DNA from: Lentisphaerota bacterium
GTDB lineage: Bacteria; Verrucomicrobiota; Kiritimatiellia; JAAZAB01
DNA length: 6,536 nt
Direction: 5' to 3'
Assembly: GCA_016182435.1 (NCBI GenBank)
Contig: JACPGN010000285.1
Coordinates: 1-6,536, forward strand
This document shows, in pieces, positions 1-5,546 of this stretch (position 1 is its first letter; each line of letters starts with the position of its first letter). The notes below the pieces were generated by a model. The model had not been told where the DNA came from, did no database searches, and saw only the letters and a program-made list of their open reading frames with translations. The position numbers were made by a program, and so were the translations under genes.

Positions 1-64
1 TACGATAAGGCACGGCTTTATGACGGCCCTCCTTTGGATCAGGTTGATTTTTATGTTCAAGCAT
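1..64 (-). CDS. Possible N-terminal fragment of a minus-strand protein, cut by the left edge
   Basis: An open minus-strand frame begins with ATG at 64-62, just after an in-frame TAG about 24 bases upstream, and runs off the left edge. The 21 visible residues start MLEHKNQPDPKEGRHKAVPY. They are strongly hydrophilic, as a cytosolic N-terminus would be. No family can be recognised from this length, and no convincing Shine-Dalgarno sequence precedes the ATG. The competing reading is a plus-strand frame open from base 1 to a TAA at 157-159. It could be the tail of an upstream gene, and it ends inside the loop of the first hairpin. I slightly favour the minus reading because bases 70-150 look intergenic (AT-richer, with a perfect TATAAT). 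Without the sequence to the left this remains a guess. Confidence 0.28.
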   Translation of the reverse strand, partial: MLEHKNQPDPKEGRHKAVPYR

Positions 65-149
65 TGACAGCCAATTCGATATTGTCTATTTGTTTCCCCT
101 GCGATTCAGACTGTAGACTTGGAACACACACTATAATCGAACGTTTTTT

Positions 150-168
150 GGGATGCTAAAAGCATCCC
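150..168. repeat. Perfect 7-bp hairpin, first of three palindromes
   Basis: GGGATGC (150-156) and GCATCCC (162-168) are perfect reverse complements around a five-base loop, TAAAA. The T-run TTTTTT lies before the hairpin (144-149), not after it, and only three T residues follow. It is therefore not a standard rho-independent terminator for plus-strand transcripts. On the minus strand it would be followed by A residues, so it does not fit there either. It is best treated as part of the palindromic block that continues to base 281. Confidence 0.6.
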
Positions 169-229
169 TTTGGGAGTGCGGCGGCTTGACGCCGCTTTCC
201 AAAGCGCTGTCAAGCCAGCGCACTCCAAA
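169..229. repeat. Long imperfect palindrome (REP-like hairpin)
   Basis: The arms are nested and nearly continuous: GGAGTGCG (173-180) pairs with CGCACTCC (219-226), GGCTTGAC (183-190) with GTCAAGCC (209-216), and CGCTTT (193-198) with AAAGCG (201-206) around a two-base tip. Two short internal loops interrupt the stem, at 181-182/217-218 and 191-192/207-208. Outside the main stem, TTT (169-171) can pair with AAA (227-229) if G172 bulges. This is 22 Watson-Crick pairs in the core stem, with no T-run after it. The form resembles repetitive extragenic palindromes; whether it is repeated in this genome cannot be seen from one window. Confidence 0.7.
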
Positions 230-281
230 AGCGCGCAAGCCCTGTAGTTAAGCGAAGCGCATACTACAGGGCAAGCGCGCA
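229..281. repeat. Short inverted-repeat element flanked by a 9-bp direct repeat
   Basis: GCCCTGTAGT (239-248) is the exact reverse complement of ACTACAGGGC (263-272), around a 14-base loop (249-262). The pair is flanked by identical 9-base direct copies of AAGCGCGCA at 229-237 and 273-281. Two readings are possible. The whole block may be one longer hairpin, because GCGCGC is self-complementary and extends the stem across an AA/AA mismatch. Alternatively, a tiny inverted-repeat element of about 35 bp inserted and duplicated 9 bp of target. There is no coding capacity inside, so any movement would need an enzyme supplied elsewhere. Confidence 0.55.
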
Positions 282-381
282 GAAGAACTTTTTTGAAAAA
301 CGAATCTACTGTCTGAATCGCTGTTGCTCCTCCAAGTTTAGCTCAATAATACCGCCAGATGCGTAGAACAGAGGAATAAGC

Positions 382-1059
382 ATGACCCGCCTTATTGTCC
401 AATGGCTCGACAATGGAATCATGATTCTCGCCGCAATTCTCCTGCTGAGATTCTACTTCAAACCTGGGGTAACGTGGCTGTACAGGAAGAAGTGGGTTGC
501 GGTTGCCGGCGCGTTCATGATTCTCTATAGCGTTGTTGAAATCGGATTGGCCTATCGCGAACTGACCAGGAAGCGCGTCCCGTCGCGCGCTGAGCTGGAA
601 GAAGCGATCCAGGCCAACAACACCCTTGCGCAAGCCGACCTCCTCTATCGCTCCCCGCATGGTTACTCCATCCTCGTGCCCAAAGGGTATGCCTACACGC
701 ATTTTACGTCCGGATCGCTTTCCCTGACTGCGACTCGGGATACGAGCGCAATTATTGTTGCGCGCCAGCCATGCCATGATGCCCTGGAGCAGATGGTTGC
801 GGATACCTGTCGCTATCTGCAAAAGAAGAATCCGACCTATGCCTTCTCCGACCAGCAGTCCATCAGAATTGGAGAAATCCCGGCCATCCGTCTGGGCGTT
901 CTGGTTACCAAGGAGGATATCCCGGTTCAGAGTGTTTTCCTGTTCTTCAAGAGGGGCAACGAACTTTTCCAAATAATGTGTACCTGCCCTGCCAGGCAAT
1001 ACGCCCAGGACCGGAAACAATTCGAAGGGATTATCAATTCCCTGACAATTAGGCCCTAA
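382..1059 (+). CDS. Two-helix membrane protein with a C-terminal domain, function unknown
   Basis: This 225-residue protein starts at an ATG preceded by GAGGA (371-375) with six bases of spacing, so the start is well supported. Residues 11-26 and about 38-57 form two hydrophobic helices joined by a strongly basic loop (R23, K27, R35, K36, K37). By the positive-inside rule the loop is cytoplasmic and residues 60-225 are probably outside the membrane. A charged linker (60-85) leads to an alpha/beta domain (about 90-223) with alternating beta strands: GYSILVP near 94, the AIIVARQP strand at 123, a helix with ALEQMV at 134, an FLFFKRG strand at 186, and a final helix with FEGIINSL. This layout recalls PsbP/DcrB-like (DUF1795-type) folds, but I cannot confirm the family. 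Four cysteines (131, 143, 200, 202) could form disulphides if exported. It converges on rhaA with a 24-bp gap and has no obvious functional partner here. Confidence 0.85.
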   Translation: MTRLIVQWLDNGIMILAAILLLRFYFKPGVTWLYRKKWVAVAGAFMILYSVVEIGLAYRELTRKRVPSRAELEEAIQANNTLAQADLLYRSPHGYSILVPKGYAYTHFTSGSLSLTATRDTSAIIVARQPCHDALEQMVADTCRYLQKKNPTYAFSDQQSIRIGEIPAIRLGVLVTKEDIPVQSVFLFFKRGNELFQIMCTCPARQYAQDRKQFEGIINSLTIRP

Positions 1060-1063
1060 AGAC

Positions 1064-1083
1064 TGATCCAGTTTGCAGGATCA
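1064..1083. terminator. Weak hairpin between convergent genes, possible terminator
   Basis: TGATCC (1064-1069) and GGATCA (1078-1083) are perfect reverse complements around an eight-base loop, in the 24-bp gap between the 382-1059 gene and rhaA. Its position between two converging genes suits a bidirectional terminator. However, the stem has only six pairs and no T-run follows on either strand, so any termination would be inefficient or factor-dependent. Confidence 0.25.
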
Positions 1084-2337
1084 TCAGCGCCGTTTGAACT
1101 GCACGGAAGTTTCATAAGCCTTGACTTCCTTAAGCCAGGCTTGGGTTGCCGGCACATTGTGCTGTAGGCAGTAATAATTCCACACGGCGCCAAACGGCAG
1201 ACTCTTCAATTCCTCCAGCAGCGCCAGCCGGGCGGTAAAATCCCCCCGGCGTTCCAGCTCGCGCAATTTCGCACTGGGCTCCAACAGCGCAATGAGCAGC
1301 GCCTGCAGCATGGCGCGCGCGCCCAGCACCCAGGCGGCCACCCGGTTGATGCTGGCGTCAAAAAAGTCCAGGCCAATATGAACGCGGCGCAGATAATCGC
1401 CGCGCACAATTTCCTCCGCCAGGGCCCGGGTATCATCGCTGAGGATCACGACGTGATCGCTGTCCCAGCGCAGGCCGCGGCTGACGTGCAACAATACCCG
1501 CGGCAATTGGCAGAGCACGGCCGAGAGCTTGTCGCTCACCGATTCGGTCGGGTGAAAATGACCGGTATCCAAGCAGAGCAGCTTGCGATGCGCCACGGCG
1601 TAAGCCAGGTAGAACTCGTGCGAGCCAACGACATAAGCTTCCGAGCCCAGGCCGAAAAGCTTGCCCTCCAGCGCGTCCAGGTTGTAAGCCGCGTTATACG
1701 CCTGCTTGAAAATTTCGTCCAACGAACTCCGCAACAACTCCCTGGGCGTCTTGCGGTCGGCGGGCGTATCCTTGGAGCCATCCGGTATCCAGATATTGGT
1801 GATACACGGCGTCTTCAACTCTCGGCCCATGAATGCGCCAATCCGGCGGCAGGCGCGAGCATGGTCAATCCAGAACTCCCGGATCGCGCTTTCAGGATTG
1901 GACAAGGTGCGTCCGGATTCGGCTAAGGGATGAGCAAAGAATGTCCCGTTGAAATCCAGCCCCAACTTATGCGCGCGCGCCCAGGCCACCCAGCCGGCGA
2001 AATGCTCGGGGCCAAGCTCGTCGCGTTCAGCCCGCTTGCTTCCGGTTTCCGCGTAGATGGCGTGGAGATTAACACGGTGAGAGCCGGGAATGAGGCTTAA
2101 CGCCTTGGCCAGGTCAGTGCGCAGCTCAGCGGCGGTCCGCGCCCGGCCCGGATAATTGCCGGTTGCCAGCAAACCGCCGCTACTACTGTGGCGCCCTTCA
2201 AAGCCGGTCACGTCGTCGCCCTGCCAGCAATGCAACGAGAGGCGGATAGCGGCCAACTGCTTGAGGGCCTTGGCGGGATCAACGCCATATTGGGCATACT
2301 GCTGGCGGGCTGATGAATACGCCTTGGCGATCGTCAT
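1084..2337 (-). CDS. rhaA: L-rhamnose isomerase
   Basis: RhaA interconverts L-rhamnose and L-rhamnulose in the cytosol, the first step of rhamnose catabolism before RhaB kinase and RhaD aldolase. The 417 residues match the usual length (E. coli RhaA has 419) and the sequence is collinear with the family throughout. Landmarks are LHCWQGDDVTGFE (35-47), GNYPG (60-64), LHAIYAE (91-97), LDFNGTFFAHP (127-137), NIWIPDGSKD (181-190), GSEAYVVGSHEFY (231-243), LDTGHFHPTE (256-265), HVSRGLRWDSDHVV (284-297) and HIGLDFFDASINR (320-332). These carry the divalent-metal and substrate ligands of the TIM barrel, including E233, D257, H260, D292, D294 and D324. The ATG at 2337 has GGAG six bases upstream, and a sigma-70-like promoter lies at 2367-2394. 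No rhaB, rhaD, transporter or RhaR/RhaS-type regulator is visible nearby, so the gene looks monocistronic here. Related D-sugar isomerases are excluded by the full-length match. Confidence 0.97.
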   Translation of the reverse strand: MTIAKAYSSARQQYAQYGVDPAKALKQLAAIRLSLHCWQGDDVTGFEGRHSSSGGLLATGNYPGRARTAAELRTDLAKALSLIPGSHRVNLHAIYAETGSKRAERDELGPEHFAGWVAWARAHKLGLDFNGTFFAHPLAESGRTLSNPESAIREFWIDHARACRRIGAFMGRELKTPCITNIWIPDGSKDTPADRKTPRELLRSSLDEIFKQAYNAAYNLDALEGKLFGLGSEAYVVGSHEFYLAYAVAHRKLLCLDTGHFHPTESVSDKLSAVLCQLPRVLLHVSRGLRWDSDHVVILSDDTRALAEEIVRGDYLRRVHIGLDFFDASINRVAAWVLGARAMLQALLIALLEPSAKLRELERRGDFTARLALLEELKSLPFGAVWNYYCLQHNVPATQAWLKEVKAYETSVQFKRR

Positions 2338-2366
2338 GGTTGGCTCCGGTTATAGCCTGTTTTTTG

Positions 2367-2394
2367 ACTATATCGCAGCCTCAGATTGCCGCAA
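2367..2394 (-). promoter_or_regulatory. Candidate rhaA promoter
   Basis: Read on the minus strand, TTGCGG (2394-2389) and TATAGT (2372-2367) are separated by 16 bases. The -10 matches consensus at five of six positions, the -35 at three of six. The -10 lies about 30 bases before the rhaA start, which leaves room for the GGAG ribosome binding site. An operator for a rhamnose-responsive regulator would be expected nearby, but I cannot identify one. Confidence 0.45.
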
Positions 2395-2416
2395 GAAAAA
2401 AGTTTGTGTCCCCCCC

Positions 2417-2445
2417 TTGACAAGCGCAGGGGCGCCACCTATGAT
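2417..2445 (+). promoter_or_regulatory. Strong sigma-70-type promoter of the tRNA gene
   Basis: A perfect -35 TTGACA (2417-2422) and a near-perfect -10 TATGAT (2440-2445) are separated by the optimal 17 bases. The predicted start of transcription near 2452 leaves a 5' leader of about eight bases before the tRNA at 2460, to be removed by RNase P. The spacer is GC-rich (GCAGGGGCGCC) and contains a short palindrome. Because no terminator separates the tRNA from the next gene, this promoter may also transcribe the zinc ribbon-EIIA gene. Confidence 0.8.
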
Positions 2446-2459
2446 GAGCGCGTTCTAAT

Positions 2460-2535
2460 GGCGATGTAGCTCAGTTGGTAGAGCGGAGGACTCATAAGCC
2501 TTAGGTCCGGGGTTCGACTCCCCGCGTCGCCACCA
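2460..2535 (+). tRNA. tRNA with CAT anticodon (elongator tRNA-Met, or tRNA-Ile2)
   Basis: A complete 76-base cloverleaf can be folded. The acceptor stem GGCGATG (2460-2466) pairs with CGTCGCC (2525-2531), including one G-T wobble. The D-arm is GCTC/GAGC (2469-2472/2481-2484). The anticodon loop CTCATAA (2491-2497) has the CAT anticodon at 2493-2495. The T-arm contains CGGGG-TTCGACT-CCCCG. The discriminator is A2532 and the CCA tail (2533-2535) is encoded in the DNA. The normal G1-C72 pair and the lack of three G-C pairs in the anticodon stem exclude initiator tRNA-fMet. CAT is also the gene-level anticodon of lysidine-modified tRNA-Ile2, and the sequence does not fully separate the two; elongator Met is my preference. 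One oddity is that the anticodon stem GAGGA (2486-2490) faces GCCTT (2498-2502), leaving A31 opposite G39 unpaired. Confidence 0.93.
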
Positions 2536-2565
2536 AAAGTAAAAACCATTAACGCAGCGAACAAC

Positions 2566-2570
2566 AGGAG
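2566..2570 (+). promoter_or_regulatory. Ribosome binding site that selects a TTG start
   Basis: AGGAG lies seven bases before the TTG at 2578-2580 but 16 bases before the first in-frame ATG (2587-2589). Normal Shine-Dalgarno spacing therefore favours the TTG. A UUG start usually lowers translation, which would suit a low-abundance regulatory protein. Confidence 0.65.
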
Positions 2571-2577
2571 AAACAGC

Positions 2578-3555
2578 TTGAGCACCATGTCCGATGTAGC
2601 GCCGACCGATAACACCAATCCCGCCAATGTCCATCCTTTGTTAAATATTCTCGTTCAACTACAGGAGCTGGTGCTGGTCCGCTCCGAACAGGATGCGGCC
2701 ATGACCGACAAGCACCTGACCCAGTTGGACGAATCCATTCAATCATTGCTGGATGGCATGCCGGCGGATGTCCGCTTCCTTTTCCAAAAGATCCAGAAGA
2801 AAGACCTGCTGGCCATTGTGCCCATCTCGAACAACGTCTGTTCCGGGTGCGGGTTGACCTTGCCGGTCAGCCTGGTTTATGCCGTGCGCGCCGCCGAAAA
2901 ACTGCACCAGTGCACCAACTGCGCACGCATTCTCTACTACCCGGAAGTGCGGCCCCGCCGGCTGAGCAAAAAATCCGGCGGGCGCTTCGAGCCGCGCCGT
3001 CCGGGCATCGCCCGGTTTTCATCGCCCACCCTGATGCTGCCCAATTTGAAGGCCAGCGAGCGCGACAAGTGCATCGCCGAACTGGCCCGCCTGATGGCCA
3101 CGGAAGGTTTCGTGGACGACAGCGAGAAGCTGATCAAGGAGGCCCTCAAGCGCGAGGCCATTATCAACACCTCGGTGGATCACGGCCTGGCGTTCCCGCA
3201 CGTGCGCGGCGTCGAGGGCGGCGGGCTGACCCTGGCCGTGGGCATCAGCCGCAAAGGCATTCGCTGGAACCCGGCCGAGCGGTCGCTTACGCATGTCGTC
3301 TTTTTCATCGTCATCCCGACGGCCGCCAGCGTCTTTTATCTGCGCTTGCTTTCCGGCATTGTGCAGACTTTTTCCAGGAAGAATGAGCGCGAGAAATTGA
3401 TCGCCGGCCAGACGGCCACCGAATTGTGGGCCGCCCTGGTAAAGGCCACGCGCAATACCATCAAGTACAGACCGATTCTTCGCGCAGTTCCTTTTCCAGC
3501 CGGCGCAGCTTCTCATCGGTTCCGAAAATCACCATGGTGTCGCCCAGCTCGATAA
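2578..3555 (+). CDS. Zinc ribbon-PTS EIIA (PtsN/fructose-type) fusion protein
   Basis: The frame encodes 325 residues with three parts. Residues 20-75 are helix-rich and may form a short coiled coil. Residues 85-123 form a zinc ribbon with C88-x2-C91 and C112-x2-C115 in the arrangement of the C4 zinc ribbon (zf-RING_7/DUF164) proteins. Residues 152-294 are a PTS EIIA type-2 domain: LPNLKA at the start, a helix with AELARLM, then GLAFPHVR with H208 as the expected phosphorylated histidine, and a C-terminal helix with LWAALVKATR. No EIIB or EIIC sugar-permease domain is attached or nearby, so a regulatory role like that of PtsN (EIIA-Ntr) is more likely than sugar uptake. Zinc binding, phosphorylation and targets are inferred. 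The TTG start is chosen from AGGAG at 2566-2570. Residues 295-325 are encoded antisense to the end of ktrA and look unlike the EIIA domain, so this tail is doubtful. The gene lies 42 bp after the tRNA. Confidence 0.88.
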   Translation: MSTMSDVAPTDNTNPANVHPLLNILVQLQELVLVRSEQDAAMTDKHLTQLDESIQSLLDGMPADVRFLFQKIQKKDLLAIVPISNNVCSGCGLTLPVSLVYAVRAAEKLHQCTNCARILYYPEVRPRRLSKKSGGRFEPRRPGIARFSSPTLMLPNLKASERDKCIAELARLMATEGFVDDSEKLIKEALKREAIINTSVDHGLAFPHVRGVEGGGLTLAVGISRKGIRWNPAERSLTHVVFFIVIPTAASVFYLRLLSGIVQTFSRKNEREKLIAGQTATELWAALVKATRNTIKYRPILRAVPFPAGAASHRFRKSPWCRPAR

Positions 3556-4150
3556 CGTCATCGGCGTTGGGGCTGACAATGGTTTCCTGGGCGCCACCGG
3601 GCTGAGGCGCGCGCCGTAAGACCAGAATGGTAACACCGTAGGTCTTGCGGATTTTAGATTCGGACACCGTCTTGCTGACAAATTGCAAGGGCGCCTGAAT
3701 TTCCAGGACACTGATGCCCTCCGCGACTTCCACGTAGTCCAGCACCGAGGGCGCCACGAGCGTGCGCGCCAGGCGCGCGGCCATATCCTTGTCCGGATAG
3801 ACCACGCGGTCCGCGCCCACGCGGCTAAGCACCTTGCCGTGCATGTCGCCGGCCGCCTTGGCGATGACGTAGGCAATCTTCATTTCCTTGAGCGCCAGGG
3901 TCGTCAGGATGCTGCTTTCCATGTCGGTGCTGACCGCCACGACGGCCATGTCGCAATCGCGGAACCCGGCCGCCTCCAGGGTGCCTTCTTCGGTGGCATC
4001 GCCTTCCATCGCTTTGGCCACGATACCGGCCATACGATCCACCACGCCCCGGTCGCGGTCCAGCAGAAGAATTTCGACGCCGCGTTCCGCCAGCGCCTGC
4101 GCGAGGTTTGCGCCAAATCGTCCGCCGCCGATAATGCCGATCCGTCTCAT
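3461..4150 (-). CDS. ktrA: KtrA/TrkA-type potassium uptake regulatory subunit (single RCK protein)
   Basis: This 229-residue cytosolic protein would assemble as a ring under the KtrB channel and gate it in response to nucleotide. Residues 1 to about 120 are a Rossmann RCK_N domain: GIIGGGRFG (5-13) contains the dinucleotide-binding glycine motif, D31 ends the second strand (EILLLD), GDATEE (50-55) follows, and AVVAVSTD (69-76) is a core strand. Residues about 140-225 form RCK_C, with VTILVLRR at 173 and DTMVIFGTDE near 204. The length fits KtrA or KtrC (about 220 residues), not the duplicated TrkA of enterobacteria (about 458), so I use ktrA; annotation pipelines would often say trkA. The ATG at 4150 has GAGGAG five bases upstream and starts 12 bp after the ktrB stop, so the two genes form one operon. 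Its last 95 bp overlap the convergent EIIA gene. Confidence 0.93.
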   Translation of the reverse strand: MRRIGIIGGGRFGANLAQALAERGVEILLLDRDRGVVDRMAGIVAKAMEGDATEEGTLEAAGFRDCDMAVVAVSTDMESSILTTLALKEMKIAYVIAKAAGDMHGKVLSRVGADRVVYPDKDMAARLARTLVAPSVLDYVEVAEGISVLEIQAPLQFVSKTVSESKIRKTYGVTILVLRRAPQPGGAQETIVSPNADDVIELGDTMVIFGTDEKLRRLEKELREESVCT

Positions 4151-4162
4151 GTTTACTCCTCT

Positions 4163-5533
4163 CTAACCAACGTTCACATCTTCTTGCGGAAAACGCACGA
4201 GTTGCCGAGTATCCTGCAAGCCCACGACCAGCGCCATGGTAAGCGGCCCAACCCGGCCAATAAACATGCCCAGGATAATGAGCAGTTTCCCGATGGTCGA
4301 AATTCCGGGTAGAATGCCGGTGGTCAACCCTACTGTAGCACAAGCGGAAATAGTTTCAAATAACAAGCGTTCCGCGGTGAATTGCGCTGAAAGCAGCGCT
4401 TTTTCCTCGCTCACCAGCAGCAATCCATAAAGCACGCCGATTACCGCCAGGCCCAACAGGAAGATCGTGAGCGCCATGGCCACCAATTGCCCGGACAGAG
4501 TCCGACCCCGCAAGGTGGTTTCCCTTTTTCCCCGGATCATGGCCAGGGTTGCAAACAAGAGCACCACGGCGGTGGTGGTCTTGATACCGCCGGCGGCGGA
4601 GCCCGGCGAGCCGCCGATGAACATCAACACCATGGTCGCAAAGCGGGTAGCCGCGTGCGTCTGGGCCATGTCCACGACGGCGAACCCCGCCGTGCGCGGC
4701 GTAACGGACTGAAACAGCGCGCAAATCAACCGGTCAGAAACATCTAAGGGCGCCAGGGTCGCGTTCCATTCCAGCAGGGCAAATGCCAGCCAGCCGGCCA
4801 TGATCAGGACAAGGGTGGCCATAACGGTAATTTGGGTATGGAGCGACAAGCGCCCGCGGGTAAGCCGGTTTTCCCGCCAGAACTTGAAGAGCGCACATTC
4901 GTTGATCACCAGGTAGCCCAGCCCTCCCAGGATAATCAGCGCGGCAATGGTCAAGATGAAAAACTTATCGCCCCGCAGGGCAATCAGGCTGTCAGCATAG
5001 AGCGCAAAGCCGGCATTGCAGAAAGCGCTGATGGCATGGAAGGCACCGTGGTAAAAGGCCCGCCCAGCGGTGAAGCCATGCCCGATGACCAGCCGGCTCA
5101 TAAGGATCAGCGCGCCTAAGCCTTCCGCTACGAAGGCAAACACAATGGTGCGGTAGAGCAACCGCTTAAGCTGGTTAGCCTCCTCCCTGCCCAGCGCGCT
5201 GGTCAGCGTCCGTTCGCTCTGAATACTCAAACGCCGGCCCAATAGAACGAGGCAGGTCGTGGCCAGGGTCATAAACCCCAAGCCGCCCAACTGGAAAAGG
5301 AGCAGCAGGACCATCTGGCCAAAATGAGAAAAATAACTTGCCGGATCCACCACCGTATGCCCAGTAACACACATGGCGCTGGTAGCCATGAACAGCGCCG
5401 TGAGCGGAGGCGTCCACTGCCCGGACTGGCTGGCCAGCGGCAGCATCAGCAGAACAGTCCCCAGGATAATCGGCGCTGCCACGGCCTTGATAATAAACCA
5501 CTGCGGCGACTTTATTTTTTCTTGATTATTCAT
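4163..5533 (-). CDS. ktrB: KtrB/TrkH-family potassium channel subunit
   Basis: This is the membrane ion-conducting subunit of a Ktr-type K+ (possibly Na+-coupled) uptake system. All four pore-loop repeats are visible, each with its selectivity-filter glycine: SAMCVTGHTVVD, SAFCNAGFAL, SVTPRTAGFAVVD and SACATVGLTTG. The family signatures FQLGGLGFMT (after the first pore helix) and GGSPGSAAGGIKTTT (the third-repeat gating loop region) are intact, and hydrophobic helices fill the rest. I start at ATG 5533, giving 456 residues beginning MNNQEKIKSP, because this lines up with the N-terminus of Bacillus-type KtrB. The frame stays open to an earlier ATG at 5608, which would add 25 residues and overlap trmJ. 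A weak GGA lies about nine bases before the chosen start. It is the first gene of the ktrB-ktrA operon. The filter and gating loop are intact, so it should be functional. Confidence 0.94.
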   Translation of the reverse strand: MNNQEKIKSPQWFIIKAVAAPIILGTVLLMLPLASQSGQWTPPLTALFMATSAMCVTGHTVVDPASYFSHFGQMVLLLLFQLGGLGFMTLATTCLVLLGRRLSIQSERTLTSALGREEANQLKRLLYRTIVFAFVAEGLGALILMSRLVIGHGFTAGRAFYHGAFHAISAFCNAGFALYADSLIALRGDKFFILTIAALIILGGLGYLVINECALFKFWRENRLTRGRLSLHTQITVMATLVLIMAGWLAFALLEWNATLAPLDVSDRLICALFQSVTPRTAGFAVVDMAQTHAATRFATMVLMFIGGSPGSAAGGIKTTTAVVLLFATLAMIRGKRETTLRGRTLSGQLVAMALTIFLLGLAVIGVLYGLLLVSEEKALLSAQFTAERLLFETISACATVGLTTGILPGISTIGKLLIILGMFIGRVGPLTMALVVGLQDTRQLVRFPQEDVNVG

Positions 5534-5546
5534 GCGTGTGATCCAT

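Larger units (their letters stand above)
65..381. other. Intergenic region dominated by hairpin-forming repeats
   Basis: I see no supportable complete gene in this stretch of about 317 bases. It holds a perfect TTGACA at 64-69 and a perfect TATAAT at 132-137, but neither has a good partner at the right spacing: the TTGACA is followed 17 bases later only by TATTTG, and the TATAAT has no recognisable -35. Three consecutive inverted repeats fill 150-281 and are listed separately. Bases 282-370 are AT-richer and probably contain the promoter of the gene at 382. A weak candidate is TTGCTC (324-329) with AATAAT (345-350), whose spacing of 15 is shorter than ideal. The ribosome binding site GAGGA at 371-375 closes the region. 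Confidence 0.6.

Noticed and set aside
173..226. Rho-independent terminator
   Set aside because: The hairpin is strong, but no T-run follows on either strand, and no clear gene ends just before it.
150..281. CRISPR array
   Set aside because: The repeats are inverted pairs forming hairpins, not regularly spaced direct repeats with unique spacers, and no cas gene is present.
1378..1926. Plus-strand open frame of 182 codons inside rhaA
   Set aside because: It is wholly antisense to rhaA, which matches its family along its full length. The frame has no family signature or ribosome binding site and is explained by GC-rich codon structure.
2491..2491. Functional pairing of the tRNA gene (C at position 32) with the TrmJ encoded in the same window
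   Set aside because: C32 is a plausible TrmJ target, but C or U at position 32 is near universal in tRNAs and the genes are about 3 kb apart, so the co-location carries no information.
2460..2535. Initiator tRNA-fMet
   Set aside because: Position 1 pairs normally with position 72 (G-C) and the anticodon stem lacks the three consecutive G-C pairs characteristic of initiators.
2460..3555. Integrated element using the tRNA as an attachment site
   Set aside because: No integrase gene, no duplicated tRNA 3' end and no phage or plasmid genes occur in the window; the downstream gene is an ordinary regulatory protein.
3683..4312. Plus-strand open frame of 209 codons antisense to ktrA and the end of ktrB
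   Set aside because: Its translation is rich in H, R, A and D, as expected for an antisense shadow, and both sense genes carry full sets of family motifs.
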